Source: DASPKS01 sp035628035
GTDB lineage: Bacteria > Bacteroidota > Rhodothermia > Rhodothermales > Rubricoccaceae
Length of the DNA stretch: 6,246 nt
Assembly: GCA_035628035.1 (NCBI GenBank)
Contig: DASPKS010000233.1
Location: forward strand, 1 to 6,246
Direction of reading: 5' to 3'
Shown here piece after piece: positions 1-5,278 of this stretch. The notes under the pieces are model-generated. The model ran no database searches. It had not been told where the DNA came from and was given only the letters and a program-made list of their open reading frames with translations. A program made the translations under genes and the position numbers. Numbering within the stretch: position 1 is the stretch's first letter; the number at the start of each line of letters is the position of its first letter.

Positions 1-245
1 GCGGAGGGAACGAAGCACCCGGACCACTCGCTATCGGTCAGCACGATCATGTCGCGGCCGTGCCGGTAAATCACGCTCACGCCGTCCTCGCAATCACAGA
101 TCACGTCGTAGTCGGTTTCTACGGTCCCACCATTCATCAAGCTGTTGTCGAAGTCGACCGCGCCCTGCCACGCGGGCACGGCGCCTGCCTGGAGGACGAT
201 GAGGGGGCCGCCGTCGCCGCCGATCCACTCGAGGGAGGGCTCCAT
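1..245 (-). CDS. Imm21-like immunity protein, N-terminal part (gene runs off left edge)
   Basis: The reverse strand is open from an ATG at 245-243 to the window edge, giving 81 residues without a stop. The protein starts MEPSLEWIGGDGGPLIVLQ. It continues with a Trp-Gln-Gly segment (about residues 26-28), a TDYDVICD segment, a GRDMIVLTD segment, and then SGCFVP at the edge. This order (W-I-x(3)-GGPL-I-V-L, W-x-G, DYD-x-x-C, a central G-x-x-M-x-V-L-x-D strand, then F/L-P) is what I remember for the Imm21 family of polymorphic-toxin immunity proteins. Those are small cytoplasmic proteins thought to neutralise a cognate toxin. The assignment rests on motif recall. No toxin gene is visible here; any partner would lie beyond the left edge. 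The gene is divergent from the rest of the window. No Shine-Dalgarno sequence precedes the start. Confidence 0.72.
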   Translation of the reverse strand, partial: MEPSLEWIGGDGGPLIVLQAGAVPAWQGAVDFDNSLMNGGTVETDYDVICDCEDGVSVIYRHGRDMIVLTDSEWSGCFVPS

Positions 246-266
246 AGGAGTACGCGTTGCGAGCTG

Positions 267-276
267 CCGAAGCTTA
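267..276 (-). promoter_or_regulatory. possible -7 element for the Imm21-like gene
   Basis: Read on the minus strand, 276-267 is TAAGCTTCGG, resembling the Bacteroidetes -7 box TAnnTTTG. It lies about 20 bp upstream of the ATG at 245. I see no good TTG -33 element at the usual distance, so this is a weak call. Confidence 0.25.
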
Positions 277-324
277 CGCCGGCCTGTGCATCCGCGGGCC
301 TTGCCCTGCGCGGGCAGGTGGTCG

Positions 325-335
325 TAGCCTGTTGG
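325..335 (+). promoter_or_regulatory. possible -7 element for the rightward gene cluster
   Basis: TAGCCTGTTGG at 325-335 resembles TAnnTTTG and sits about 20 bp before the ATG at 355. A TTG lies at 301-303, but the 21-bp spacing to the TA is longer than the usual 17-19. A short inverted repeat (TGCCC at 302-306, GGGCA at 312-316, 5-nt spacer) lies between the two elements and could be a small operator. All of this is inference from sequence likeness. Confidence 0.3.
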
Positions 336-354
336 CCCCTTCTCCTCCCGACCG

Positions 355-837
355 ATGCACCCGCTCCTCCGCCCGCTCCTCAACCGCGGTGGCGCCGGCC
401 GCTACCTCTCCCGCGCCGAGTCGGTCGAGCGCCTCCAGCCGCTCGTCCGACAGTTCAACCGGCTCGTGATGGACTACGCCGCCGCCGAGGAGCGGCTCGC
501 CGGCACGCGCCACGCCGAGCGCCTCGGCACGCTCGCCAAGGCGCTCCGCACGGAGGGCGGCAAGCTGTTCGAGACCGTCTTCAGCCTCGGCGGCAAGGCC
601 CCCACCGGCGCCGACCTCGAGCCGGACGCGGACGCCTTGGGCCGGAGCGCTGCCGACGTCCTCTACCACCTCCTCGACACCGAGCGCGCCTACCACGAGG
701 CCCTCACCGAGGAAGTCGACGCCGTGCACCACCAGGAGCGCACGCGGGCCATCCTCGGCAACGTCGCCCGCGGGAGCGCCGCCCGCCTCGACGCGCTCCG
801 CGAGCTGACCGCGCGCTACCCCCGTCGTCGCGCCTGA
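355..837 (+). CDS. uncharacterised alpha-helical protein, possibly a ferritin-like/DinB-like four-helix bundle
   Basis: The 160-residue protein is predicted to be soluble, with no signal peptide or membrane segment. It reads as four amphipathic helices: about residues 20-48, 53-78, 91-117 and 119-155. The loop between helices 2 and 3 is Gly/Pro-rich (LGGKAPTGADLEP). Acidic and His residues fall inside the helices (E45, E46, E67, E73, E110, H114, H125, H126). That pattern recalls ferritin-like or DUF2383/DinB-type bundles, but no strict ExxH metal motif is present, so metal binding is not supported. I do not recognise the family by sequence. The ATG at 355 is the natural start because the preceding 110 bp are intergenic. 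The gene ends 7 bp before trpS and is the first of the rightward run, so it is likely co-transcribed with trpS. The Arg-rich end (RRRA) is unremarkable. The reading frame is well supported by codon bias; the function is unknown. Confidence 0.75.
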   Translation: MHPLLRPLLNRGGAGRYLSRAESVERLQPLVRQFNRLVMDYAAAEERLAGTRHAERLGTLAKALRTEGGKLFETVFSLGGKAPTGADLEPDADALGRSAADVLYHLLDTERAYHEALTEEVDAVHHQERTRAILGNVARGSAARLDALRELTARYPRRRA

Positions 838-844
838 GCGGCCC

Positions 845-1876
845 GTGGCCGTGCCCCCGTCCCTCCCCGTCGTCGTCTCCGGCATCCAGCCCTCCGGGAC
901 GCTCCACCTCGGCAACTACTTCGGCGCGCTCCGCCAGCACGTCGCGCTGGCCGATGACGAATCGCGCCGGGCCGAGGCGTACTACTTCATCGTCAACTAC
1001 CACGCCCTCACTTCGCTCCACGACCGCGAGGCGCTCGAGCGGTACACCTTCGACGTCGCGCTCGACTACCTCGCCCTCGGGTTCGACCCCGAGAAGGCCC
1101 ACCTCTTCGTCCAGAGCGACGTGCCGCAGGTCACGGAGCTCACGTGGATCTTCCTCTGCCTGACGCCGGTGAGCCGGCTGGAGCTGGGCGTCTCGTACAA
1201 GGACAAGGTCGACCAGGGGCTCCCCGCCAGTGGCGGCCTCCTCACCTATCCCGTCCTCCAGGCCGCCGACATCCTCATCTACGGCGAGGGCGCCAGCGGG
1301 CTCGTCGTCCCCGTTGGCGCGGACCAGCGCCAGCACATCGAGATGACGCGGGACACGGCGTCTCGCTTCAACGCCGCTTTCGGCCCGGAGGAGGACCCGC
1401 TGTTCGTCCTCCCCGAGCCGCTCATCCTCGACGAGGTGGCCGTCGTGCCCGGCACCGACGGTCGAAAGATGTCGAAGTCGTACGGCAACGCCATCGGGAT
1501 CTTCGAAGAGGGCGCGGAGCTGAAGCGGAGCGTGATGGGGATCGTGACGGACTCCACGCCGCTGGAGGCGCCGAAGGACCCGGAGAAGGACAACGTCTTC
1601 GCCCTTATCAAGCTGTTCGCCGCACCCGAGCAGCGCGAGGAGATCGCCGCGGCGTACCGCGCGGGCGGCTACGGCTATGGGCACGCGAAGAAGCAGCTTC
1701 TGGAGCTCATTACCGGCTACTTCGCCGAGGCCCGCGAGCGCCGGAAAGACCTCGCCGCGCGGCCCGATTACGTCCGCGACGTGCTCCAGACCGGCGGCCG
1801 GGTGGCGCGACAGAAAGCGGAGGTCCTGATGGAGCGCGTCCGCGAGCGCGTCGGGCTCATCGTGTTTGCTCCTTAG
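845..1876 (+). CDS. trpS: tryptophanyl-tRNA synthetase (TrpRS)
   Basis: This class Ic aminoacyl-tRNA synthetase charges tRNA-Trp with tryptophan using ATP, in the cytoplasm. The 343-residue length fits bacterial TrpRS (about 330-350). The N-terminal Rossmann fold carries the HIGH-type motif as HLGN (residues 21-24), preceded by SGIQPSGT. The segment GLLTYPVLQAADILIY is the characteristic TrpRS tryptophan-site region, followed by VPVGADQRQHIEMTRD with GADQ at 158-161. The KMSKS signature is exact (208-212), and a helical C-terminal domain with the anticodon-binding region follows. The GTG at 845 is taken as start because it is 7 bp after the previous stop and gives the usual short lead before the first strand; GTG at 851 is possible. 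No Shine-Dalgarno sequence is present. An FkbM-type methyltransferase follows after 12 bp. Trp-related genes downstream suggest a functional link, but I see no attenuator or T-box upstream. Confidence 0.97.
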   Translation: MAVPPSLPVVVSGIQPSGTLHLGNYFGALRQHVALADDESRRAEAYYFIVNYHALTSLHDREALERYTFDVALDYLALGFDPEKAHLFVQSDVPQVTELTWIFLCLTPVSRLELGVSYKDKVDQGLPASGGLLTYPVLQAADILIYGEGASGLVVPVGADQRQHIEMTRDTASRFNAAFGPEEDPLFVLPEPLILDEVAVVPGTDGRKMSKSYGNAIGIFEEGAELKRSVMGIVTDSTPLEAPKDPEKDNVFALIKLFAAPEQREEIAAAYRAGGYGYGHAKKQLLELITGYFAEARERRKDLAARPDYVRDVLQTGGRVARQKAEVLMERVRERVGLIVFAP

Positions 1877-1888
1877 CGTCCCGGCCAC

Positions 1889-2677
1889 GTGCGTCTCTTG
1901 AACCGCCTCCACGAGACCTTCGACGCGGACGGCGCGCGGGGGGTGCTGCGCCGGACGGTTCGGTTCCTCTACCGCCGCTTCGTGCGCCCCCTCTCCGGCA
2001 CGGCCCGCCCTGTTCGGTATCACGGCGTCGCGGTGGACCTCGTGGTCAAGCGGATGGATGCGCGTGTGCCTGCCGCGTGGGTCCCAGAGGACCTCCGCGA
2101 CAACCCCCTCTACGAAGCGGCCCAGATGCGGGCCCTCGCGGCGCACGTGCGGCCGGGCGATGACGTCGTGATCGTAGGGGGCGGATGGGGCGTCACGACG
2201 GTGGAGGCGGCCCGCCGGGCGGGCCCGACGGGCCGGGTCACGACGTTCGAGGGGGCCCGGGAGTGGGTCGGCCGGGTCGAGCGCGCCGTGCAGCTGGCCG
2301 CCCCCCCGGCTCCGGTGGAGGTCGTGCACGCCGTCGTCGGGCAGCCGCGGTCCCTCTTCGGGGAGGCCGGAGGTGCGCGGGTCGTTCCGCCCTCCGCGCT
2401 TCCCCCTTGCGACGTGCTCGAGCTGGACTGCGAAGGTGCCGAGGCGGAGGTCCTCGCGGACCTGTCGTTCCGGCCGCGCGCGATCCTGGTCGAGACGCAC
2501 GGCGTCTTCGGCACCCCCACGTCGCACGTTCGGGGCCTGCTCCACGAGCGGGGCTACGTCGTCGTCACGGACGAGCCCGCTGCGGACGACGCGACGCGGG
2601 GGTGGTGCGAGGCCAATGACGTCCGGGTGCTGTCCGCCGTTCGGTCCGAGACCCTCACCCCTCCGCCGGCCCGATGA
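1889..2677 (+). CDS. FkbM-family SAM-dependent methyltransferase
   Basis: The 262-residue protein is a predicted cytoplasmic O-methyltransferase; the acceptor is unknown. Residues 1-90 form a basic helical lead and cap. A Rossmann-fold SAM site follows: VVIVGGGWGVTT (93-104) is the glycine-rich loop, and E121 in TFEGA is the likely ribose-binding acidic residue. The FkbM hallmark is CDVLELDCEGAE (174-185, with D180, E182, G183 and E185), followed by a strand ending in VETHG. The VGGGWGV loop resembles FkbM-like proteins I associate with haloarchaea and halophilic bacteria; that likeness is from memory. The GTG at 1889 lies 12 bp after trpS, with no Shine-Dalgarno sequence. The stop overlaps the trpG start (ATGA), implying translational coupling. 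FkbM members methylate sugars, polyketides or other small molecules, and nothing here names the substrate. Its place between trpS and trpG is unusual. Confidence 0.85.
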   Translation: MRLLNRLHETFDADGARGVLRRTVRFLYRRFVRPLSGTARPVRYHGVAVDLVVKRMDARVPAAWVPEDLRDNPLYEAAQMRALAAHVRPGDDVVIVGGGWGVTTVEAARRAGPTGRVTTFEGAREWVGRVERAVQLAAPPAPVEVVHAVVGQPRSLFGEAGGARVVPPSALPPCDVLELDCEGAEAEVLADLSFRPRAILVETHGVFGTPTSHVRGLLHERGYVVVTDEPAADDATRGWCEANDVRVLSAVRSETLTPPPAR

Positions 2678-3264
2678 TCCTCGTCGTCGACAACTACGAC
2701 TCCTTCACGTATACCCTCGTCCACCTCGTCGCGGCCGAGGCCGAGGAGGTCCGCGTCGTCCGCAACGACGAGGTAACCGTGGAAGCCGTCGAGGCGATGG
2801 CGCCGGCCGGCATCTTGCTCTCACCCGGCCCCGGCCGGCCGGCCGATGCGGGAATCGCCGAGCCGCTCCTCCGCCGCCTCGGCGCGACGACCCCCTTCCT
2901 CGGGGTATGCCTCGGCCTCCAGGCCATCGGCGAGGTGTACGGCGGGCGCGTCGTTCGCGCGGCGGCGCCCGTGCACGGCAAGCCCGGCCGCATCCACCAT
3001 GACGGCCAGACGATCTTTGCCGGGCTGCCACAGGACTTCGTCGCCACGCGCTACCACTCGCTCGTCGTGGACCCCGCCACGCTCCCTGATTCGCTCGCAG
3101 TCTCGGCCACCTCGGATGACGGCGCCATCATGGGGCTGCGCCACCGCGCGCACCCCGTCGAGGGCGTGCAGTTCCACCCTGAGAGCATCCTCACGGAGGC
3201 AGGGCCGGCGCTCGTGCGTAACTGGCTGCGGCGGTGTGGCGTTGCAGCGCCCGTTCTCGGCTGA
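2674..3264 (+). CDS. trpG: anthranilate/aminodeoxychorismate synthase component II (glutamine amidotransferase)
   Basis: This class I glutamine amidotransferase subunit hydrolyses glutamine and passes ammonia to TrpE (anthranilate, for tryptophan) or PabB (aminodeoxychorismate, for folate). The 196-residue length is normal. Visible signatures are MILVVDNYDSFTY at the N-terminus, the LLSPGPGRP loop (48-56), the nucleophile elbow GVCLGLQAIGE with catalytic C79, the HGK segment, RYHSLVV, and the triad end VQFHPESILT with H168 and E170. All catalytic residues are intact. TrpG and PabA cannot be told apart by sequence, and in many bacteria one protein serves both. The adjacent TrpF-like gene and nearby trpS favour TrpG. 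No trpE or pabB lies in the window, so the partner is encoded elsewhere. The ATG at 2674 overlaps the upstream stop by 4 bp. The next gene begins 3 bp after the stop. Confidence 0.95.
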   Translation: MILVVDNYDSFTYTLVHLVAAEAEEVRVVRNDEVTVEAVEAMAPAGILLSPGPGRPADAGIAEPLLRRLGATTPFLGVCLGLQAIGEVYGGRVVRAAAPVHGKPGRIHHDGQTIFAGLPQDFVATRYHSLVVDPATLPDSLAVSATSDDGAIMGLRHRAHPVEGVQFHPESILTEAGPALVRNWLRRCGVAAPVLG

Positions 3265-3267
3265 GCC

Positions 3268-3921
3268 GTGCGCGTCAAAGTCTCCGGCCTCACCACGCTC
3301 GAAGACGCCCGGCTCTGCGCCGGGCTCGGCGCCGACTACCTCGGGTTCGTCCAGACGCCTGGGGATGCGCGCTACATAGCCCCGGAGGGCGTGCGGGAGA
3401 TCCTCACCTGGGTGGTCGGGCCGGAGCCGGTGGGGATTTTCGAGGATGCCCCCCTCGACACCGTCCTCTCAGCGTGCAGGGCCGCCGGCTTCCGGCATGT
3501 CCGACTCGACGGGCACGAGCCCCCCACAACCGGCCGCGCGCTCCGGGAAGCGGGCCTCGCGGTGATCCGAACGGTGCGCGTGCACCACGACGCCTCCGCG
3601 GAGCAGGTTCGCGCGCTCCTCGCCCCTCACGCGGAGGCCTTCGATTACGCCTGCCTCGACGTGGGCGGCACGAGCCTGTTGGGGGGCCCCGGGGAGAGCC
3701 TGAGTTGGCGGATCGTCCGCGCGCTGGCCGAGGAGGTCCCGCTCTTCCTGGCCGGCCCGCTCACCGCGGCGAACGTGGCGGAGGCCATGCGGATGCGCCC
3801 CTTCGCGCTCGACCTCTCGGCCCCGGGGGAGGTAGCCGATGGCGAGACGACCGGCCTCCTCGACTTCGAGGCCCTCGGTGCCTTCTTCGACGCGTTCCGC
3901 GCGGCGGCGGCCGACGGCTAG
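3268..3921 (+). CDS. divergent phosphoribosylanthranilate isomerase (TrpF)-like barrel protein with Ser in place of the catalytic Cys
   Basis: The 217-residue protein follows the TrpF (beta/alpha)8 barrel from end to end. It has a KVSGLTTLEDARLCAGLGAD start, LGF (25-27), a DARYI arginine (R35), VGIFEDA, VRLDGHE (78-84), FDYACLD with the aligned general-acid Asp (D131), GGTS (133-136), LAGPL (161-165), NV (169-170) and DLSAPGE (182-188). True TrpF, which isomerises phosphoribosylanthranilate in tryptophan synthesis, normally reads K-I-C-G, QLHG, GGTG, LAGGL and D-x-S-S-G-V-E. Here the catalytic Cys is Ser6, QLHG is RLDG, LAGGL is LAGPL, and the last phosphate loop is altered. This looks like a paralogous barrel, similar to TrpF-like barrel proteins I recall in Bacteroidota with a K-V-S start, rather than a confident trpF. 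The GTG at 3268 follows trpG by 3 bp, so the two are probably coupled. It could still be a weak isomerase. Confidence 0.8.
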   Translation: MRVKVSGLTTLEDARLCAGLGADYLGFVQTPGDARYIAPEGVREILTWVVGPEPVGIFEDAPLDTVLSACRAAGFRHVRLDGHEPPTTGRALREAGLAVIRTVRVHHDASAEQVRALLAPHAEAFDYACLDVGGTSLLGGPGESLSWRIVRALAEEVPLFLAGPLTAANVAEAMRMRPFALDLSAPGEVADGETTGLLDFEALGAFFDAFRAAAADG

Positions 3922-3936
3922 CGCATCGTGCCTGGC

Positions 3937-3945
3937 TACCTTCCG
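3937..3945 (+). promoter_or_regulatory. possible -7 element before the AtuA-related gene
   Basis: TACCTTCCG lies 22 bp before the ATG at 3968, inside the only larger gap (46 bp) of the packed gene run. It matches TAnnTT of the Bacteroidetes -7 box and differs by one base from TACCTTCTG at 5245-5253, which sits at a similar distance before another gene. No TTG -33 element is visible. An internal promoter here is plausible. Confidence 0.3.
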
Positions 3946-3967
3946 GCTCCTGCTCGCCGGCCCGCCC

Positions 3968-4294
3968 ATGAAGAAGCGCCTCCTCGACCTCGCCCATGCC
4001 CGCAGCGGCGACAAGGGCGACGCCGTCAACGTCGGCCTGATCGCGCGCGATGCGCGGCACTACGCGTTGCTCCGTGAGGTGGTCACGCCGGACCGCGTGA
4101 AAGCCCACTTCGGGCCGATGGTGGAGGGCGAGGTGGAGCGGTTCGAGCTGCCCAACCTCGGCGCGCTCAACTTCCTCCTCCACGGCGCCCTCGGCGGTGG
4201 CGGCACGGTCTCGCTCAAGCTCGATGCGCAGGGGAAGACCTACGCCGCCCATCTCCTCCGCATGGAGGTCGAGGTGCCGGACGACCTGAGCTGA
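3968..4294 (+). CDS. stand-alone AtuA-related domain protein
   Basis: The 108-residue soluble protein matches the small C-terminal domain that follows the DUF1446 part of AtuA-type proteins (acyclic terpene utilisation). Recognisable blocks are LAHARSGDKGDAVNVG (8-23), the DRVKAHFG segment (42-49) and LPNLGALNFLLHGALGGGG (61-79). A final strand pair carries LKLDAQGK. The ARSGDKG and LPNLGALNF blocks are the strongest evidence. The domain's biochemical role is not established to my knowledge. In some genomes it is encoded separately beside a DUF1446 gene, but no such gene is in this window. The reading frame stays open upstream to an in-frame ATG at 3839. The start at 3968 is preferred because it gives the family's natural N-terminus (MKKRLLDLAHARSGD) and avoids overlapping the TrpF-like gene. 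It ends one base before the next start. Confidence 0.85.
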   Translation: MKKRLLDLAHARSGDKGDAVNVGLIARDARHYALLREVVTPDRVKAHFGPMVEGEVERFELPNLGALNFLLHGALGGGGTVSLKLDAQGKTYAAHLLRMEVEVPDDLS

Positions 4295-4295
4295 C

Positions 4296-4643
4296 GTGCG
4301 TCTCTTCTCCGCCCTCCTTCTCGTGGCGCTCAGCGGGTGCGGCGGCGACGAGCCCCCCGTGGCGGAGCCCGACCCGCTCCTCGTCGCGGCCCTCGCTGAC
4401 CTCCACCTCGCCGACGCGCGAGCCGACCTGACGGGCACCGCGCGCGACAGCCTCCGCGCCCTCGCCCTGGCCCGGCACGGGCTCAGCACAGCCGACCTCG
4501 CCGAGGTGCTAGATGGTCTCGTACGCGACCCGGAGGGAGCAACCCGGCTATACGACCGCGTCTCCGAGCGCCTCGCGGCGGGGACCGCGGCGCCGCCCCG
4601 CTCCGTTCCTTCCCTCCCCGTCAAGCCTGAGGGGGCCGAGTAG
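4296..4643 (+). CDS. DUF4296-type small lipoprotein
   Basis: The 115-residue predicted lipoprotein begins with a short basic start and a hydrophobic run (residues 3-13), then a lipobox LSGC with the lipidated Cys at 15. After a short Gly/Asp/Glu/Pro linker, the region LLVAALADLHLADARA (28-43), a DSLRALALARHGLSTADL segment, and a YDRVSERL helix follow the DUF4296 pattern. That family has helical lipoproteins common in Bacteroidota: LADLHLADA, then an L-x-x-HGL-S/T turn, then a C-terminal Y-x-x-V-x-x-x-L helix. The function of DUF4296 is unknown. The +2 to +4 residues after the Cys (GDE) are acidic; in Bacteroidota such signals can favour surface export, which is an inference here. The GTG at 4296 is the only start giving a full signal sequence, and it lies one base after the previous stop. 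The C-terminus is Pro/Ala-rich. Confidence 0.8.
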   Translation: MRLFSALLLVALSGCGGDEPPVAEPDPLLVAALADLHLADARADLTGTARDSLRALALARHGLSTADLAEVLDGLVRDPEGATRLYDRVSERLAAGTAAPPRSVPSLPVKPEGAE

Positions 4644-4657
4644 ACGCCCCGTCCCCG

Positions 4658-5152
4658 ATGCACCTCCAGATCTTCACCACCGGCGGCACCATCGACAAGG
4701 TGTACTTCGACGCGAAGAGCGAGTACGAGGTGGGCGAGCCGCAGGTGGCGGAGGTCCTCCGCACGGCCGGCGTCACGTTCGACTACGCCGTCGAAAGCCT
4801 CCTCCGCAAGGACAGCCTCGACCTCACCGACGACGACCGCGCCCTCATCGCGCGGCGCGTGGCGGAGGCGCCGGCGCGCCGCGTCGTCCTCACGCACGGG
4901 ACCGACACCATGGTCGAGACGGCACAGGTCGTCGCGGAGCGGCTCGGCCCGGCACCGGAGAAGACCGTCGTCCTCGTCGGCTCATTGACGCCGGCGATGT
5001 TCCGCCAGACCGACGCTGAGTTCAACATCGGGTTCGCCGTGGCGGCGGCCCAGACGCTCCCCCCCGGCGTCTACGTGGCGATGAACGGGCGCGTGTTCCT
5101 CCCTGGCGAGGTACGGAAGAACCGGGTGGCCAACCGGTTCGAGCCGCTCTGA
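4658..5152 (+). CDS. single-domain asparaginase-like protein (N-terminal catalytic domain only)
   Basis: The 164-residue protein matches only the N-terminal domain of the L-asparaginase/glutaminase family, whose usual length is about 330. Active-site motifs are present: FTTGGTID with the nucleophilic Thr at T11, a downstream Tyr (Y23) matching Tyr25 of the E. coli type II enzyme, LTHGTDTM with T82 and D83, and EKTVVLVGSLTPA with K102 matching Lys162. The residue at the E. coli Ser58 position appears to be basic (R50/K51 region), so the substrate pocket may differ. The C-terminal domain, which lends residues to the neighbouring subunit's site in full-length enzymes, is absent. The frame ends cleanly with TGA, and the next 126 bp do not encode the missing domain. 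I recall similar short asparaginase-domain proteins in other bacteria, so this is probably a real subfamily rather than a fragment. No signal peptide is present, so it is cytoplasmic. Activity on asparagine is unproven. Confidence 0.85.
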   Translation: MHLQIFTTGGTIDKVYFDAKSEYEVGEPQVAEVLRTAGVTFDYAVESLLRKDSLDLTDDDRALIARRVAEAPARRVVLTHGTDTMVETAQVVAERLGPAPEKTVVLVGSLTPAMFRQTDAEFNIGFAVAAAQTLPPGVYVAMNGRVFLPGEVRKNRVANRFEPL

Positions 5153-5162
5153 GCGGAGCGGC
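5143..5162 (+). terminator. weak hairpin at the end of the packed gene run
   Basis: GCCGCTC (5143-5149) and GAGCGGC (5156-5162) can form a 7-bp GC stem with a 6-nt loop that includes the asparaginase-like stop codon. No T-tract follows directly; only TTT occurs at 5176-5178. Nearby, GGGGG-T-CCCCC (5179-5189) is a further palindromic stretch. This could be a poor intrinsic terminator or simply GC-rich chance. Confidence 0.3.
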
Positions 5163-5244
5163 CCTTGGGGGCTCATTTGGGGGTCCCCCGGCACCTTCGC
5201 GCCGTCTCCTCGTTCGGGACCGATGAAACCCCGGCCCACCGCCT

Positions 5245-5253
5245 TACCTTCTG
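5245..5253 (+). promoter_or_regulatory. possible -7 element for the choice-of-anchor B gene
   Basis: TACCTTCTG fits the Bacteroidetes -7 box TAnnTTTG with one mismatch and lies 25 bp before the ATG at 5279. It sits in the largest gap to the right of the divergent region and is followed by a short T-rich stretch (GATTTTTT at 5256-5263). No TTG occurs at the expected -33 distance. It implies that this gene has its own promoter. Confidence 0.4.
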
Positions 5254-5278
5254 CAGATTTTTTACCACCGCCCCCTCC

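Noticed and set aside
246..354. trp attenuator, leader peptide or T-box upstream of the trpS-containing run
   Set aside because: I see no short ORF with clustered Trp codons, no T-box sequence and no terminator with a T-tract in this interval.
60..1163. 367-codon plus-strand frame covering the Imm21-like gene, the helical protein and part of trpS
   Set aside because: It is out of frame with the supported genes and its product is Pro/Arg/Ser low complexity.
704..2545. 613-codon open frame on the minus strand across trpS and the methyltransferase gene
   Set aside because: It is antisense to two well-supported genes. Its translation is Arg/Glu/His/Asp-rich with no recognisable motif, as expected of a shadow frame under strong GC codon bias.
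3761..4897. 378-codon open frame on the minus strand across the AtuA-related, lipoprotein and asparaginase-like genes
   Set aside because: It is Arg/Ala-rich with no family likeness and lies opposite three supported genes.
5153..5278. Missing C-terminal asparaginase domain displaced by a frameshift
   Set aside because: The interval is only 126 bp, shows no coding pattern in continuation of the gene, and is followed at once by a different gene with its own signal peptide.
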